A DNA stretch of 29,110 nt from MGBC108787 sp964591225 (GCA_964591225.1 CAZQAO010000007.1:1-29110), one strand, 5' to 3'; positions 16,114 through 24,666 are shown, numbered from the stretch's first letter. Notes: generated from the letters alone by a model not told the origin. Program-made: numbers and translations.

Positions 16114-17799
16114 ATGAAAAATATGTTAAAAGAAGCAATTGAACAAATTATTAATAATGATGTTGAGGTCGAAATTAAGTTATCTAATCGTCCTGATTTA
16201 TGTGATTATCAATTTGATGGGGCTTTTTCTTTAGCTAAAAAATATCAGGAAAATCCTTATGTAATTGGGACTAAGATAGCTACTATTTTACAAGAAAATG
16301 CTGAATTATCTGCTAAGTTTTCAAAAATAGAATGTGTAAAACCGGGTTTTATTAATTTTACGTTAAAAGATAGTTACATTAATGAATTATTAAATCAAAT
16401 GCATAAACAAAATAAGTGGAATATTAATATTCCCGAAACTGAAACGATTGTTATTGATTATGGTGGAGCCAATGTTGCTAAACCACTTCATGTTGGTCAT
16501 TTACGACCAGCTATTGTGGGCGAGGCCATTAAAAGATTATGTCTTTATATGAATCAAAAAGTAATTGCTGATGTTCATTTAGGAGATTATGGCTTACAAA
16601 TTGGTCAAGTTATTTATGGCTTACAAGCCGAAAATATTAGCGTTGAAGATTTAACTTTAGAAAAATTAACTACTATTTATCCCAAAATGAGTGCTTTGTG
16701 CAAAGAAGATGAGTTAATTAAAGAAAAATGTGCCACTATTACGAAAGAATTACAAGATGGTAACGAAGAATATCAACAATATTTTCATAAAATTGTCGAA
16801 ATATCTTTAATTGATATTAAAAAAATGTATGATTATTTAGGAGTTTCTTTCGATTTATGGTTAGGGGAATCCGATGCTTATCCTTATATACCCGAAGTTG
16901 CTAAAATGCTCCAAGACCAAAATTTATTACAAGAAAGTAATGGTGCCCAAGTGGTCGATGTTAGTGAAAAAGATGATAAAATCGCCATTCCCCCCTTTAT
17001 ATTTCAAAAAAGTAATAAAGCTTATTTATATGGAACTACGGACTTAGCAACAATTTATCAAAGACAATTAGATTATCATCCTAGTAAGATTCTTTATGTT
17101 GCTGATCAAAGACAAAGACTTCATTTTACGCAAGTATTTCGGGTTAGTAAGAAGTTAGAAGCCACTAAAAATATTAATTGTGAATTTTTAGGTTTAGGAA
17201 CTATTAATGATAAAGATGGTAAACCATTTAAAACGAGAGCTGGCAATACTCCAAAATTAGAAGAACTAATAAAGGAAACAAAAACTATTTTTTTACAAGA
17301 TAATACCCACGAAAATAATTATCAAGAAGAAGACTTAGATAAAATAATAAATGCTATCATCAAGTATGCTGATTTACAAAATAATCGTGAAAAAGAGTAT
17401 TCTTTTGATATTGCCAAATTTTCTTCGACAACAGGTAAAACCGGCCCCTATATTTTATATACTTACTTACGAATTAAAAAAGTTGTGGAAAACAATCAAA
17501 GTTATATAGACAATTTAAGTAAAACAATATATAATGGTCACGACCGAGAATTAAGAATAAAATTATTAGCATTTGCAGAAAATATTGAATATGCTTATAA
17601 AACTTATTTACCATCGGTCTTAGCAAATTATGTATATGAAGTATGTGTTTTAGCAAATGCATTTTATGAAAACAATCATATTAATAATTTAGAAAATGAA
17701 ATTGCAAAAAAAGATTGGGTTACCTTACTTAGTAAAACCGCAGAGATGATTAAAACCCTATTAGATATTTTAGGAATCGATATTCCAACTAAAATGTAG
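16114..17799 (+). CDS. argS: Arginyl-tRNA synthetase
   Basis: Class I aminoacyl-tRNA synthetase charging tRNA-Arg. The 561 aa have the N-terminal Add-1 domain (to about residue 105). The HIGH-type motif appears as AKPLHVGHLR within DYGGANVAKPLHVGHLRPAIVGEAIKRL. The KMSKS region is the degenerate ArgRS form KPFKTRAGNTPKLEEL. The C-terminal DALR anticodon-binding domain begins near GKTGPYILYTYLRIKKV and includes YLPSVLANYVYEVC. It starts 4 nt after the DUF1934 stop and is followed after 10 nt by rpoE. Confidence 0.97.
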   Translation: MKNMLKEAIEQIINNDVEVEIKLSNRPDLCDYQFDGAFSLAKKYQENPYVIGTKIATILQENAELSAKFSKIECVKPGFINFTLKDSYINELLNQMHKQNKWNINIPETETIVIDYGGANVAKPLHVGHLRPAIVGEAIKRLCLYMNQKVIADVHLGDYGLQIGQVIYGLQAENISVEDLTLEKLTTIYPKMSALCKEDELIKEKCATITKELQDGNEEYQQYFHKIVEISLIDIKKMYDYLGVSFDLWLGESDAYPYIPEVAKMLQDQNLLQESNGAQVVDVSEKDDKIAIPPFIFQKSNKAYLYGTTDLATIYQRQLDYHPSKILYVADQRQRLHFTQVFRVSKKLEATKNINCEFLGLGTINDKDGKPFKTRAGNTPKLEELIKETKTIFLQDNTHENNYQEEDLDKIINAIIKYADLQNNREKEYSFDIAKFSSTTGKTGPYILYTYLRIKKVVENNQSYIDNLSKTIYNGHDRELRIKLLAFAENIEYAYKTYLPSVLANYVYEVCVLANAFYENNHINNLENEIAKKDWVTLLSKTAEMIKTLLDILGIDIPTKM

Positions 17800-17809
17800 G
17801 AGGATAATT

Positions 17810-18241
17810 ATGAGTTTAAAAAATTTAAGTAAAGAAGAATTAGAAAATATGTCCTATGATGATATTGCTTATGCGTTACTAACTGACAGTAAAAAAGCAA
17901 TGAAAATTATTGATTTATTTACCAAAGTAGCTAAATTAGCTAATTTAGATGAATCAGCAATTGAAGAAAATATTGGTGATTTCTTTGAAATGTTAACTTT
18001 AGACAAACGGTTTATAATGCTTGATGATGGTTCTTGGGATTTAAGAGATCGTCATGCCCAAAAGATTATCATGGATGAAGATGAGGACGATATTAATATC
18101 GAAGAAATTGATAAAGATGACGAAGAAGATAGTGATGAAGACATTTTCTACGATGAAGATGGTGATGATGACGAAGGCGATGATGATTTAAAAGATTTAG
18201 TTATCATCGATGATGAAGAAGAAGAGGAATCCAATTTCTAA
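17810..18241 (+). CDS. rpoE: RNA polymerase delta subunit
   Basis: Firmicute-specific RNA polymerase accessory subunit that speeds polymerase recycling and sharpens promoter selectivity. The 143 aa have the folded N-terminal HARE-HTH domain (ELENMSYDDIAYALLTDSKKAMKIIDLFTKV to FIMLDDGSWDLRDRH) and then an extreme Asp/Glu tail from about residue 88 to the end. Ribosome-binding site AGGAGG lies 6 nt before the ATG. argS-rpoE adjacency is as in B. subtilis. Confidence 0.95.
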   Translation: MSLKNLSKEELENMSYDDIAYALLTDSKKAMKIIDLFTKVAKLANLDESAIEENIGDFFEMLTLDKRFIMLDDGSWDLRDRHAQKIIMDEDEDDINIEEIDKDDEEDSDEDIFYDEDGDDDEGDDDLKDLVIIDDEEEEESNF

Positions 18242-18283
18242 ATTAGTTTTAAAAACTTAAATAATATAGAAAGAGGAAGAATC

Positions 18284-19339
18284 ATGGAAGAAAAATTAGC
18301 TAGTATTAAACAAAGATATCAAGAAGTTTCCGAATGTTTAATGAATCCCGAAGTAATGAGTGATTTTAAAAAGGTCAAAGAGCTTTCTAAAGAACAAAGT
18401 GATTTAAAAGAAATAGTAGATAAATATGATGAATTATTAAATTGTCAAAAAAGTTTAGAAGAAGCTAAGAGTTTATTAGAAGATCCTGATTTTAAGGAAA
18501 TGGCTGAACTTGATATTGAGGAAAATACTGCCAAAATTGCGAAGTTAAATGAAGAATTAGAAATTTTGTTAATTCCCAAAGATGAAAATGATGGCAAAAA
18601 TATAATTATGGAAATTAGAGGAGCAGCTGGTGGGGATGAAGCTAATATTTTTGCTGGAGATTTATTACGTATGTATACTTACTATGCCGAAAAGAATGGT
18701 TGGAAACTAGAGATAAATCATCAATTAGAAGGAGCTTCCGGCGGTTTTTCGCAAGTGGAATGTACCATTAAAGGTGATAATGTTTATAGTAAGATGAAAT
18801 ACGAAAGTGGTGCTCATCGGGTGCAAAGAGTTCCCCAAACTGAAACTCAAGGCAGAATTCATACTTCGACTGCTACGGTTTTAGTAATGCCTGAACTTGA
18901 TGATATCGATATTGATATCAAAGAAAGTGATTTAAAAATAGATGTGTATCATTCAAGTGGCGCGGGCGGTCAATCAGTAAATACTTCAAATTCCGCTGTC
19001 CGTATTACCCATCTACCTACTAATACAGTCGTAACTTGTCAAAATGAACGTAGTCAATTAAAAAATAAAGAGTTGGCGATGAAGTTATTAAAAATAAAAA
19101 TATATGATCAATTGCAACAAGAACAAATGAATAAAGAAGGCTTTGAAAGAAAAAGTAAAATTGGTACCGGTGATCGTTCCGAAAAAATTAGAACGTATAA
19201 TTATCCTCAAAACCGAGTTACCGACCATCGTATTGGTTTTTCCGTCATGAATCTTGATCGCGTAATGGATGGCGAATTAGAACCCATTATCGATGCGTTA
19301 ATTACCGAGGATTTAAAAAGAAAATTAGCAGGTGAGTAA
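18284..19339 (+). CDS. prfA: Peptide chain release factor 1
   Basis: Recognises UAA/UAG and triggers peptide release. The 351-aa protein shows the codon-recognition loop P-Q-T in HRVQRVPQTETQGRIHTS (RF1-type PxT, not the RF2 SPF) and the catalytic G-G-Q in SSGAGGQSVNTSNSAVRITH. Length is normal and no programmed frameshift is seen, which agrees with RF1. The Gln of GGQ is the methylation target of PrmC, encoded immediately downstream. AGAGGAAG precedes ATG 18284. Confidence 0.97.
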   Translation: MEEKLASIKQRYQEVSECLMNPEVMSDFKKVKELSKEQSDLKEIVDKYDELLNCQKSLEEAKSLLEDPDFKEMAELDIEENTAKIAKLNEELEILLIPKDENDGKNIIMEIRGAAGGDEANIFAGDLLRMYTYYAEKNGWKLEINHQLEGASGGFSQVECTIKGDNVYSKMKYESGAHRVQRVPQTETQGRIHTSTATVLVMPELDDIDIDIKESDLKIDVYHSSGAGGQSVNTSNSAVRITHLPTNTVVTCQNERSQLKNKELAMKLLKIKIYDQLQQEQMNKEGFERKSKIGTGDRSEKIRTYNYPQNRVTDHRIGFSVMNLDRVMDGELEPIIDALITEDLKRKLAGE

Positions 19340-19365
19340 TCACTTGTTTTTAAGTAGGTGTCTAG

Positions 19366-20085
19366 ATGAAACCAGATTATATTACGGATACTGATTGGAA
19401 AATATTAAAAGAGATGTATCCTAATCAACTTGATTATGTAAAACAAAAATTAACAGAGCATTATCCTGTTCAATATTTAATTGGTTATGTTGACTTTTAT
19501 AATACGAAAATAACTGTGGATGAACGGGTTTTAATCCCCCGTTTTGAAACCGAATATTTAGTTGATAAGGTAGTTAAACGTTTAAAAAAATATCCAGAAA
19601 ATACTTTAAATATTGTGGATATTGGTACTGGTAGTGGTTGTATTGCTATCGCCTTAGCTAAAGAGTTAAAACAACATTGTGAAGGTGTTGATATCTCAAA
19701 GTCCGCTTTAGAAGTTGCTAGTATAAATGCTTTTCAAAATAATGTCGATATAAAATGGACGCAATTAGATATACTAAATAATGATCTTCCTCAAAAATAT
19801 GATGTAATTATTGCTAATCCGCCTTATCTAAGATATGACGAAGAGTGTGCTATCGAAACTACTTATGAACCCCAAGAGTCTTTATTTGCTGCTAATAATG
19901 GGTTAGAATTTTATCAACGAATTATAACAATGCTTGATTATCAACCTAAATTAATTGCTTTTGAAATCGGTTCTTCCCAAAAAGAAGCGATTATAAAGTT
20001 GGCTCGAGAAACTTTCAAAGAAGCCCAAATTACCGCCGAAAAAGACTTAACGGGTCGGGATAGATATATCTTTATTGAAAATTAG
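19366..20085 (+). CDS. prmC: Release factor glutamine methyltransferase PrmC
   Basis: Methylates the Gln of the release-factor GGQ motif using SAM. Visible are PVQYLIGYVDFYNTKITVDERVLIPRFETEYLV, the SAM motif VDIGTGSGCIAIALAKEL and the catalytic NPPY in DVIIANPPYLR. The QYLIGYVDFY segment begins at about residue 36, whereas in typical 275-290 aa PrmC proteins it is nearer residue 75, so the N-terminal substrate-binding domain is roughly halved (239 aa total). AGGTG stands 6 nt before ATG 19366. Operon with prfA. Confidence 0.94.
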   Translation: MKPDYITDTDWKILKEMYPNQLDYVKQKLTEHYPVQYLIGYVDFYNTKITVDERVLIPRFETEYLVDKVVKRLKKYPENTLNIVDIGTGSGCIAIALAKELKQHCEGVDISKSALEVASINAFQNNVDIKWTQLDILNNDLPQKYDVIIANPPYLRYDEECAIETTYEPQESLFAANNGLEFYQRIITMLDYQPKLIAFEIGSSQKEAIIKLARETFKEAQITAEKDLTGRDRYIFIEN

Positions 20086-20093
20086 TAATCCTC

Positions 20094-20122
20094 TTGACAG
20101 TATTTCATAAGATTTATAAAAT
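20094..20122 (+). promoter_or_regulatory. SigA-type promoter of the glycosyltransferase gene
   Basis: Consensus TTGACA (20094-20099), a 17-bp spacer and TAAAAT (20117-20122), leaving a leader of about 45 nt before ATG 20175. Confidence 0.65.
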
Positions 20123-20174
20123 GATATTGATTGTAATAAATAATATATTATAAAATAACATAAGGAGTATAATT

Positions 20175-21401
20175 ATGATTCAGATGATATACTATATTTT
20201 ATTTATAATTACCTTATCATATGGCCTTTATTTTGTTATCACGGGTTTATTTGCTTTTAAAGAAAGTAAAACTAAAGTACGTCAACACGTGGCGAAAACT
20301 AAGTTTGCTATTCTAATAGCAGCTCGTAATGAAGAACAAGTAATAGGGGATTTAATTGCCAGTTTAAAAGCCCAAAAATATCCCGACAATTTATATGATA
20401 TTTATGTTCTCGTTAATAATTGTACTGATAATACTTTAGGAGTTTCTAAATCAGCTGGAGCGAAAATTATTAATGTTAATACTCCTGTTAAAACTAAAGG
20501 TGAAGTCTTAAAATTTGCTTTTCAACGCTTAAGAAAAAAAGATTATGATGCTTATATTATCTTTGATGCTGATAATATCGTTCATCCGGATTTTTTAAAG
20601 AAAATGAATGATACTTATCAATCTGGTTATGAAGTAGCTCAAGGTCGAAAAGATAGTAAAAACTTAGAAGATAATTGGTTAAGTGCCAGTTGCTCTTTGT
20701 TTTATTACATTCAAAATTTCTTTTTTAATAAATCACGAATGAATATAAATGCTGCCGCCGCTATCAATGGTACCGGTTTTATGGTATCCAAAAGGGTTAT
20801 CGATGAAGGCTTTGATCCGAAAACAATTACTGAAGATATTGAATTATCAATTATGTGTGTTTTAAAAGATATTCCGATTGCTTATATTGAAGATGCTATT
20901 ACTTATGATGAACAACCCGTCCGGTTTATAGATTCATGGCATCAAAGAAGTAGATGGAGTAAAGGAATAATTGAATGTAATCGTTTGTATCGCGTGCCTT
21001 TACTAAAGAAATTTATTAAAGATAGAGATTTTTCTGCTATCGATAAACTATTATTTTCCGCTGCTCCGCACGTTCAAACATTAGGAGTAATACTAACACT
21101 AGCTTTAGGAGTATTTCATATTTTAGGTATTGAATTAAATGATATTTTTTCTTACTTCTTCTCTTTAGGTTTTGTCTTCTTTATGATTACTTATTTAATT
21201 GGAGTCATTATAAATATGTTTGTTTTAATCTATTATAAAAGAGATTTAGAAAAAACGATTCATGGCATATTCTTATTTGCTCTCTTTCTATTTACTTGGA
21301 TTCCCATTAACGCCATCTGTTTATTTAAAAAAGATTTAAATTGGGTGCCAATTGAACATACGAAAAAAGAAAATTTAAAGACTGTTTTAAATGAAAAATA
21401 A
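20175..21401 (+). CDS. Membrane family 2 glycosyltransferase
   Basis: Processive-type GT2 enzyme likely acting at the inner face of the membrane. The 408 aa start with a membrane helix (about 3-28). The GT-A core follows: AILIAARNEEQVIGDLIASL, nucleotide-sugar-binding D-A-D-N in YIIFDADNIVHPDF, acceptor-site T-E-D in TITEDIELS and QRSRW in DSWHQRSRWSKGI (the QxxRW motif). Three hydrophobic segments close the protein (about 290-390). This arrangement is that of poly-N-acetylglucosamine/hyaluronan/cellulose-type synthases and related glycolipid synthases; the sugar cannot be told from sequence. It occupies a slot between prmC and spoIIR and has its own promoter. Confidence 0.85.
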   Translation: MIQMIYYILFIITLSYGLYFVITGLFAFKESKTKVRQHVAKTKFAILIAARNEEQVIGDLIASLKAQKYPDNLYDIYVLVNNCTDNTLGVSKSAGAKIINVNTPVKTKGEVLKFAFQRLRKKDYDAYIIFDADNIVHPDFLKKMNDTYQSGYEVAQGRKDSKNLEDNWLSASCSLFYYIQNFFFNKSRMNINAAAAINGTGFMVSKRVIDEGFDPKTITEDIELSIMCVLKDIPIAYIEDAITYDEQPVRFIDSWHQRSRWSKGIIECNRLYRVPLLKKFIKDRDFSAIDKLLFSAAPHVQTLGVILTLALGVFHILGIELNDIFSYFFSLGFVFFMITYLIGVIINMFVLIYYKRDLEKTIHGIFLFALFLFTWIPINAICLFKKDLNWVPIEHTKKENLKTVLNEK

Positions 21402-21405
21402 ATGT

Positions 21406-21434
21406 GAATAAAAATTATTAAAATAGGACATAAT
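21406..21434 (+). promoter_or_regulatory. Possible SigF-type promoter of spoIIR
   Basis: GAATA (21406-21410), a 15-bp spacer and GGACATAAT (21426-21434) resemble the SigF/SigG pattern G-Y-A-T-A, ~15-16 bp, G-G-n-n-A-n-n-n-T. B. subtilis spoIIR is SigF-dependent. AT-rich context makes chance matches easy. Confidence 0.35.
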
Positions 21435-21449
21435 TACTTAGGTGATAAA

Positions 21450-21950
21450 ATGAAAAAAGTAATTATAGTCTTATTTTTTTTAACTATTCTTTTTATAAGT
21501 AGTAAAGAAGAAGAATTTATCATTCCGGACGAAGCCATTCGCTTTCGGGTTATTGCTAACTCTAATACTTTAGAAGATCAAGCTATGAAATTAGAAATTA
21601 AAAATAATATTGAATCGCTTTTAAAAACAGATTTATTAGAAGCAGAGACTAAAGAAGAAGCTAAAAGTGATTTACAAAATAGTATTCCAAGTATTGAAAA
21701 AATGATTGATCAATATAATATCCCTTATCAAGTTCATTATGGTGATAATTATTTTCCTGAGAAAAAATATAAAGGAGTAACTTATCAAGCGGGAAATTAT
21801 GAATCTTTAGTAGTTACTTTAGGAAAAGGGGCAGGTAATAATTGGTGGTGTGTCATGTTTCCCCCTTTATGTTTAATTGATGAAGAAAATATTGAAGGTG
21901 ATGTCGATTATCGGCTTTTTGTTAAAGATTTATTCGAAAAATATCTGTAA
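21450..21950 (+). CDS. spoIIR: Stage II sporulation protein R
   Basis: Forespore-secreted signal that activates SpoIIGA, which processes pro-SigE in the mother cell. The 166 aa have an N-terminal signal/membrane segment (VIIVLFFLTILFIS) followed by the hallmark IRFRVIANSNTLEDQAMKLEIKNNI and the late block AGNYESLVVTLGKGAGNNWWCVMFPPLCLID. It is shorter than the B. subtilis protein (about 224 aa), mainly at the C-terminus, but both conserved blocks are complete. AGGTG lies before the ATG. It lies between prmC and mntP, matching the B. subtilis order. Confidence 0.92.
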   Translation: MKKVIIVLFFLTILFISSKEEEFIIPDEAIRFRVIANSNTLEDQAMKLEIKNNIESLLKTDLLEAETKEEAKSDLQNSIPSIEKMIDQYNIPYQVHYGDNYFPEKKYKGVTYQAGNYESLVVTLGKGAGNNWWCVMFPPLCLIDEENIEGDVDYRLFVKDLFEKYL

Positions 21951-21965
21951 TCAATTTTAAATTCT

Positions 21966-21984
21966 CTTAGTATAGTTTACTAGG
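21966..21984 (+). promoter_or_regulatory. Hairpin overlapping the mntP ribosome-binding site
   Basis: CTTAGTA (21966-21972) pairs with TACTAGG (21978-21984) with one G-T pair and a 5-nt loop. The 3' arm covers the first part of the Shine-Dalgarno AGGAGG (21982-21987). The whole spoIIR-mntP gap is 45 bp, too short for the yybP-ykoY manganese riboswitch that precedes mntP in many bacteria. Confidence 0.35.
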
Positions 21985-21995
21985 AGGATTTTTTT

Positions 21996-22532
21996 ATGAG
22001 AGAACTTATTACAGTATTTGTTATTGCTATTGCTTTAAGTATGGATACGTTTTCTTTATCTCTAGGAATAGGTACTTATGGTATTTCCAAAAAGAAAATG
22101 TTTTTATTTTCCCTAATTGTTGGTATAATGCATTTTGTGATGCCACTTTTGGGAAATTGTCTTGGTAACGAATTAATTTCTATCTTTACTTTAAATAGTG
22201 ACTTTTTACTAGGAATTATCTTAATTTATCTAGCTATTTCAATGTTTTTAGATCTATTTAAAAAAGAAGAGAAGCAATTAGATTTAAAATTAGGAAGTAT
22301 GCTGTTATTTGCTTTTGGAGTTTCCATAGATAGTTTTTCTACTGGCCTAGGCTTACAAGCTATCACTAGTAATATGTTTTTAGCTGTAACAGTTTTCTCA
22401 GTAACTAGTTTTTGTTTTACTTATTTAGGATTATTAATTGGTAAGTATGCTAATAAACTTTTAGGTACTTATGCTTGTGTTGTTGGTTCTATTTTATTGG
22501 TAGTTATCGGTCTTTTTCATTTATGTAAATAA
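21996..22532 (+). CDS. mntP: Manganese efflux pump MntP
   Basis: Six-helix membrane exporter of Mn(II) (formerly DUF204). The 178 aa are two similar halves, each opening with an acidic membrane motif: ALSMDTFSLSLGIG in the first helix and GVSIDSFSTGLGL in the fourth. These Asp residues are the probable ion ligands. Six hydrophobic stretches are visible, with a basic loop FKKEEKQ in the middle. B. subtilis has ywlD/mntP a few genes after spoIIR, matching this place. AGGAGG precedes the ATG. Confidence 0.9.
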   Translation: MRELITVFVIAIALSMDTFSLSLGIGTYGISKKKMFLFSLIVGIMHFVMPLLGNCLGNELISIFTLNSDFLLGIILIYLAISMFLDLFKKEEKQLDLKLGSMLLFAFGVSIDSFSTGLGLQAITSNMFLAVTVFSVTSFCFTYLGLLIGKYANKLLGTYACVVGSILLVVIGLFHLCK

Positions 22533-22545
22533 GAATTATTAAAAT

Positions 22546-22575
22546 TTGACAAGGAAAGGGGAAACTATATAAAAT
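22546..22575 (+). promoter_or_regulatory. SigA-type promoter of murA overlapping an upstream ATG
   Basis: TTGACA (22546-22551) is followed by TATAAA (22568-22573, spacer 16) or TAAAAT (22570-22575, spacer 18). Transcription from it would begin after the ATG at 22574, so it supports the internal start at 22601. Confidence 0.5.
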
Positions 22576-22600
22576 GAATTTGAAAGAAAGTGACCAAGCC

Positions 22601-23857
22601 ATGGAAAAAATGATTATTGAAGGAGGACATAAACTAACAGGAACTATTTATATTAATGGTGCTAAGAATAGTGCTGTCGCTCTTTTGCCAGCGGCTATTT
22701 TATCTGACGAAATCACGGTTATTAATAATGTCCCAGATATTACGGATATCTCTGTTTTACGAGAAATTATCGAATTATTAAATGGTACAGTTTGTCAAAA
22801 AGGTAATACAATAATCATTGATTCCAGTGCCATTGTTAATAAAACGATACCTAAAAATCTATCGAATAAGTTGCGAGCTTCTTATTATTTTATGGGGGCT
22901 TTATTAGCTAAGTACAAACATGTTGAAATTTATTTTCCAGGTGGTTGTAATTTTGGGGCGCGGCAGATAGATTATCACTTAAAAGGTTTTGAAATGTTAG
23001 GGGCGACGATTAAACAAGAAGATGAAAAGTTTATTATTGATGCCGATGAGTTAGTTGGGGCCGAGATAACTATTCCGTTTCCTAGTGTAGGAGCGACAAT
23101 TAATATAATGCTAGCTGCTACCAAAGCTAAAGGAACGACGACAATCAATAATGCGGCAGCAGATCCGGAAATTGTTAATGTGGCGGAGTTTTTAATTAAC
23201 ATGGGGGCCAAAATAACTGGGGCAGGTACAAAATGTATTCAAATTGAAGGTGTGAGTTCGCTTAAAGGGGCGACCATCGAAGTAATTCCCGATCGGATTG
23301 AAGCGGGTACTTATATTATTGCTGGAGCCTTAATGGGCGATAATTTAAAAATTGAAAATATCAACCCTAATCATTTAAGGAGTTTATTAGATACCTTGCA
23401 CCAAATGAATATTAACTATACCCTTTCTGATCGGTCCATAGTTATTAGTAAGCCTGATTATGCGGTAGCTACCACGGTTAAAACCGAAGTCTATCCTGGA
23501 TTTCCTACAGATCTAGCTCAACCTATCAGTGTATTACTTTTAAAAGCTCATGGTGATTCCGTTATCGAAGAAACCATTTATCAAAAACGTATGGGCCATG
23601 TAGCTTACTTAAATAAGATGGGAGCCAATATTAAGTTACATGACAATAAAGAAGAAATTCACGGACCGGTTAATTTAACGGGAACTGATGTCGAAGCTAG
23701 TGATTTGCGAGCCGGAGCAACTTTATTTTTAGCAGCTCTAACTACTAAAGAAGAAACAACTATTTCTAACGTTGAATATATATTGCGCGGATATGAAAAA
23801 ATCGTCAAAAAATTATCGAATGTTGGTGCTAATATTCGGATTGAAACCATAAAATAG
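22601..23857 (+). CDS. murA: UDP-N-acetylglucosamine 1-carboxyvinyltransferase MurA
   Basis: First committed step of peptidoglycan synthesis: enolpyruvyl transfer from PEP to UDP-GlcNAc. Start 22601 gives MEKMIIEGGHKLTGTIYINGAKN, aligning exactly with B. subtilis MurA and placing the catalytic Lys22/Asn23 at standard numbers. The upstream ATG at 22574 would add nine unmatched residues and overlaps the promoter. AAAGAAAGTG lies 8 nt before 22601; AAAGGGG lies 12 nt before 22574. Cys116 in FPGGCNFGARQIDYH corresponds to the fosfomycin-reactive cysteine, so the enzyme is predicted fosfomycin-sensitive. YPGFPTDLAQP and the final ATLFLAALTT are also typical. 418 aa, normal length. Its stop lies in the terminator stem. 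Confidence 0.94.
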   Translation: MEKMIIEGGHKLTGTIYINGAKNSAVALLPAAILSDEITVINNVPDITDISVLREIIELLNGTVCQKGNTIIIDSSAIVNKTIPKNLSNKLRASYYFMGALLAKYKHVEIYFPGGCNFGARQIDYHLKGFEMLGATIKQEDEKFIIDADELVGAEITIPFPSVGATINIMLAATKAKGTTTINNAAADPEIVNVAEFLINMGAKITGAGTKCIQIEGVSSLKGATIEVIPDRIEAGTYIIAGALMGDNLKIENINPNHLRSLLDTLHQMNINYTLSDRSIVISKPDYAVATTVKTEVYPGFPTDLAQPISVLLLKAHGDSVIEETIYQKRMGHVAYLNKMGANIKLHDNKEEIHGPVNLTGTDVEASDLRAGATLFLAALTTKEETTISNVEYILRGYEKIVKKLSNVGANIRIETIK

Positions 23858-23878
23858 TATTGCAGTACTATTTTTTTT
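23852..23878 (+). terminator. Intrinsic terminator of murA
   Basis: AAATAGTA (23852-23859) pairs with TACTATTT (23866-23873) around a 6-nt loop and is followed by T to 23878. The stop codon TAG is inside the 5' arm. Confidence 0.75.
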
Positions 23879-23887
23879 GGGGGATTT

Positions 23888-24592
23888 ATGAAATATAAAA
23901 TATTGCTTATTTTAGTGATTGGAACGATAATTACCACGGGTATTTATTTTAATTTAGATCATAGTAAAAAGAATTTACTAGCTTTAGGAGATGGTATTTC
24001 TTTAGGGATGACACCTTATCAAGTAGAAGGTTATGATTTTAATGATTATCTAGTCGATTATTTACAAAAAGAGAATAAACTAAATCATTACTTTCGTTAT
24101 TTTAATGAAACTGATGAAACAGCCACCAGTTTAAATAATAAAATTGATAATAATATAAGTAATCGTGAAAATCAAAAAAGAATAAAACAAGCGATCAAAC
24201 AAGCCGATATAATTACGATTGCTTTGGGTATGGATGAATTAAATAACTATGCTTCTAAAAATTATTTAGGTTCCACTAAGATAAGGGGATTTTTAAATAA
24301 ATACGAAGAAGTTTTAGCTAAAATCCGTAAACTAAATGATAAGTATATTTATGTTATTGGGTTATATGATACTAACCAAATTAATAGTACAAAGATAACT
24401 AAAATAAATAATGAACTTAAAAGAATATGTCAAAAAAACAAAATCTATTTTATCGATATTAGTGATATAAAAAATAATTCCGAGTATTTTCCTCTTACTA
24501 ATAGCTATTACTTTAACTATCGAGGTCATCAAGAAATATTTCAAAAAATTAAGGAAAAGTTAGAAAAGGCAGTCTTTACTCTTGCGAAATAA
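23888..24592 (+). CDS. SGNH/GDSL-like extracytoplasmic protein with altered catalytic motifs
   Basis: The 234 aa begin with a membrane anchor or signal (YKILLILVIGTIITTGIYF), so the protein probably acts outside the cell. The fold is suggested by block I LLALGDGISLGM, block III ITIALGMDELNN, VIGLYDT and the late block SYYFNYRGHQEIFQKI. In active SGNH esterases block I reads G-D-S, block III G-x-N-D and block V D-x-x-H. Here they are G-D-G, G-M-D-E and a lone G-H. The nucleophile position is thus glycine unless Ser at +2 (G-D-G-I-S) takes over. Possibly a wall-glycan acyl esterase relict or binding protein. GGGGGATTT stands before the ATG. Confidence 0.7.
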   Translation: MKYKILLILVIGTIITTGIYFNLDHSKKNLLALGDGISLGMTPYQVEGYDFNDYLVDYLQKENKLNHYFRYFNETDETATSLNNKIDNNISNRENQKRIKQAIKQADIITIALGMDELNNYASKNYLGSTKIRGFLNKYEEVLAKIRKLNDKYIYVIGLYDTNQINSTKITKINNELKRICQKNKIYFIDISDIKNNSEYFPLTNSYYFNYRGHQEIFQKIKEKLEKAVFTLAK

Positions 24593-24600
24593 ATTACTTA

Positions 24601-24609
24601 TGATATAAT
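24601..24609 (+). promoter_or_regulatory. Extended -10 promoter of rpmE
   Basis: TGA-TATAAT just after the preceding stop codon. The predicted start near 24616 leaves a leader of about 50 nt that contains the hairpin at 24631-24649. Confidence 0.6.
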
Positions 24610-24630
24610 ACAAAAGACAAAGGAATTACT

Positions 24631-24649
24631 ATGCCTAGAATTTAGGTAT
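24631..24649 (+). promoter_or_regulatory. Hairpin in the rpmE leader (candidate L31 autoregulatory site)
   Basis: ATGCCTA (24631-24637) pairs with TAGGTAT (24643-24649) with one G-T pair, closely followed by the Shine-Dalgarno GAAAGGAGAG. L31 leader motifs are known from several phyla; I cannot test whether this one matches a described family. Confidence 0.35.
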
Positions 24650-24666
24650 GGCGAAAGGAGAGTAAT

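Noticed and set aside
20284..20294. CACGTG core as a parS site
   Set aside because: The flanks do not continue the palindrome of parS; it lies in the GT2 coding sequence.
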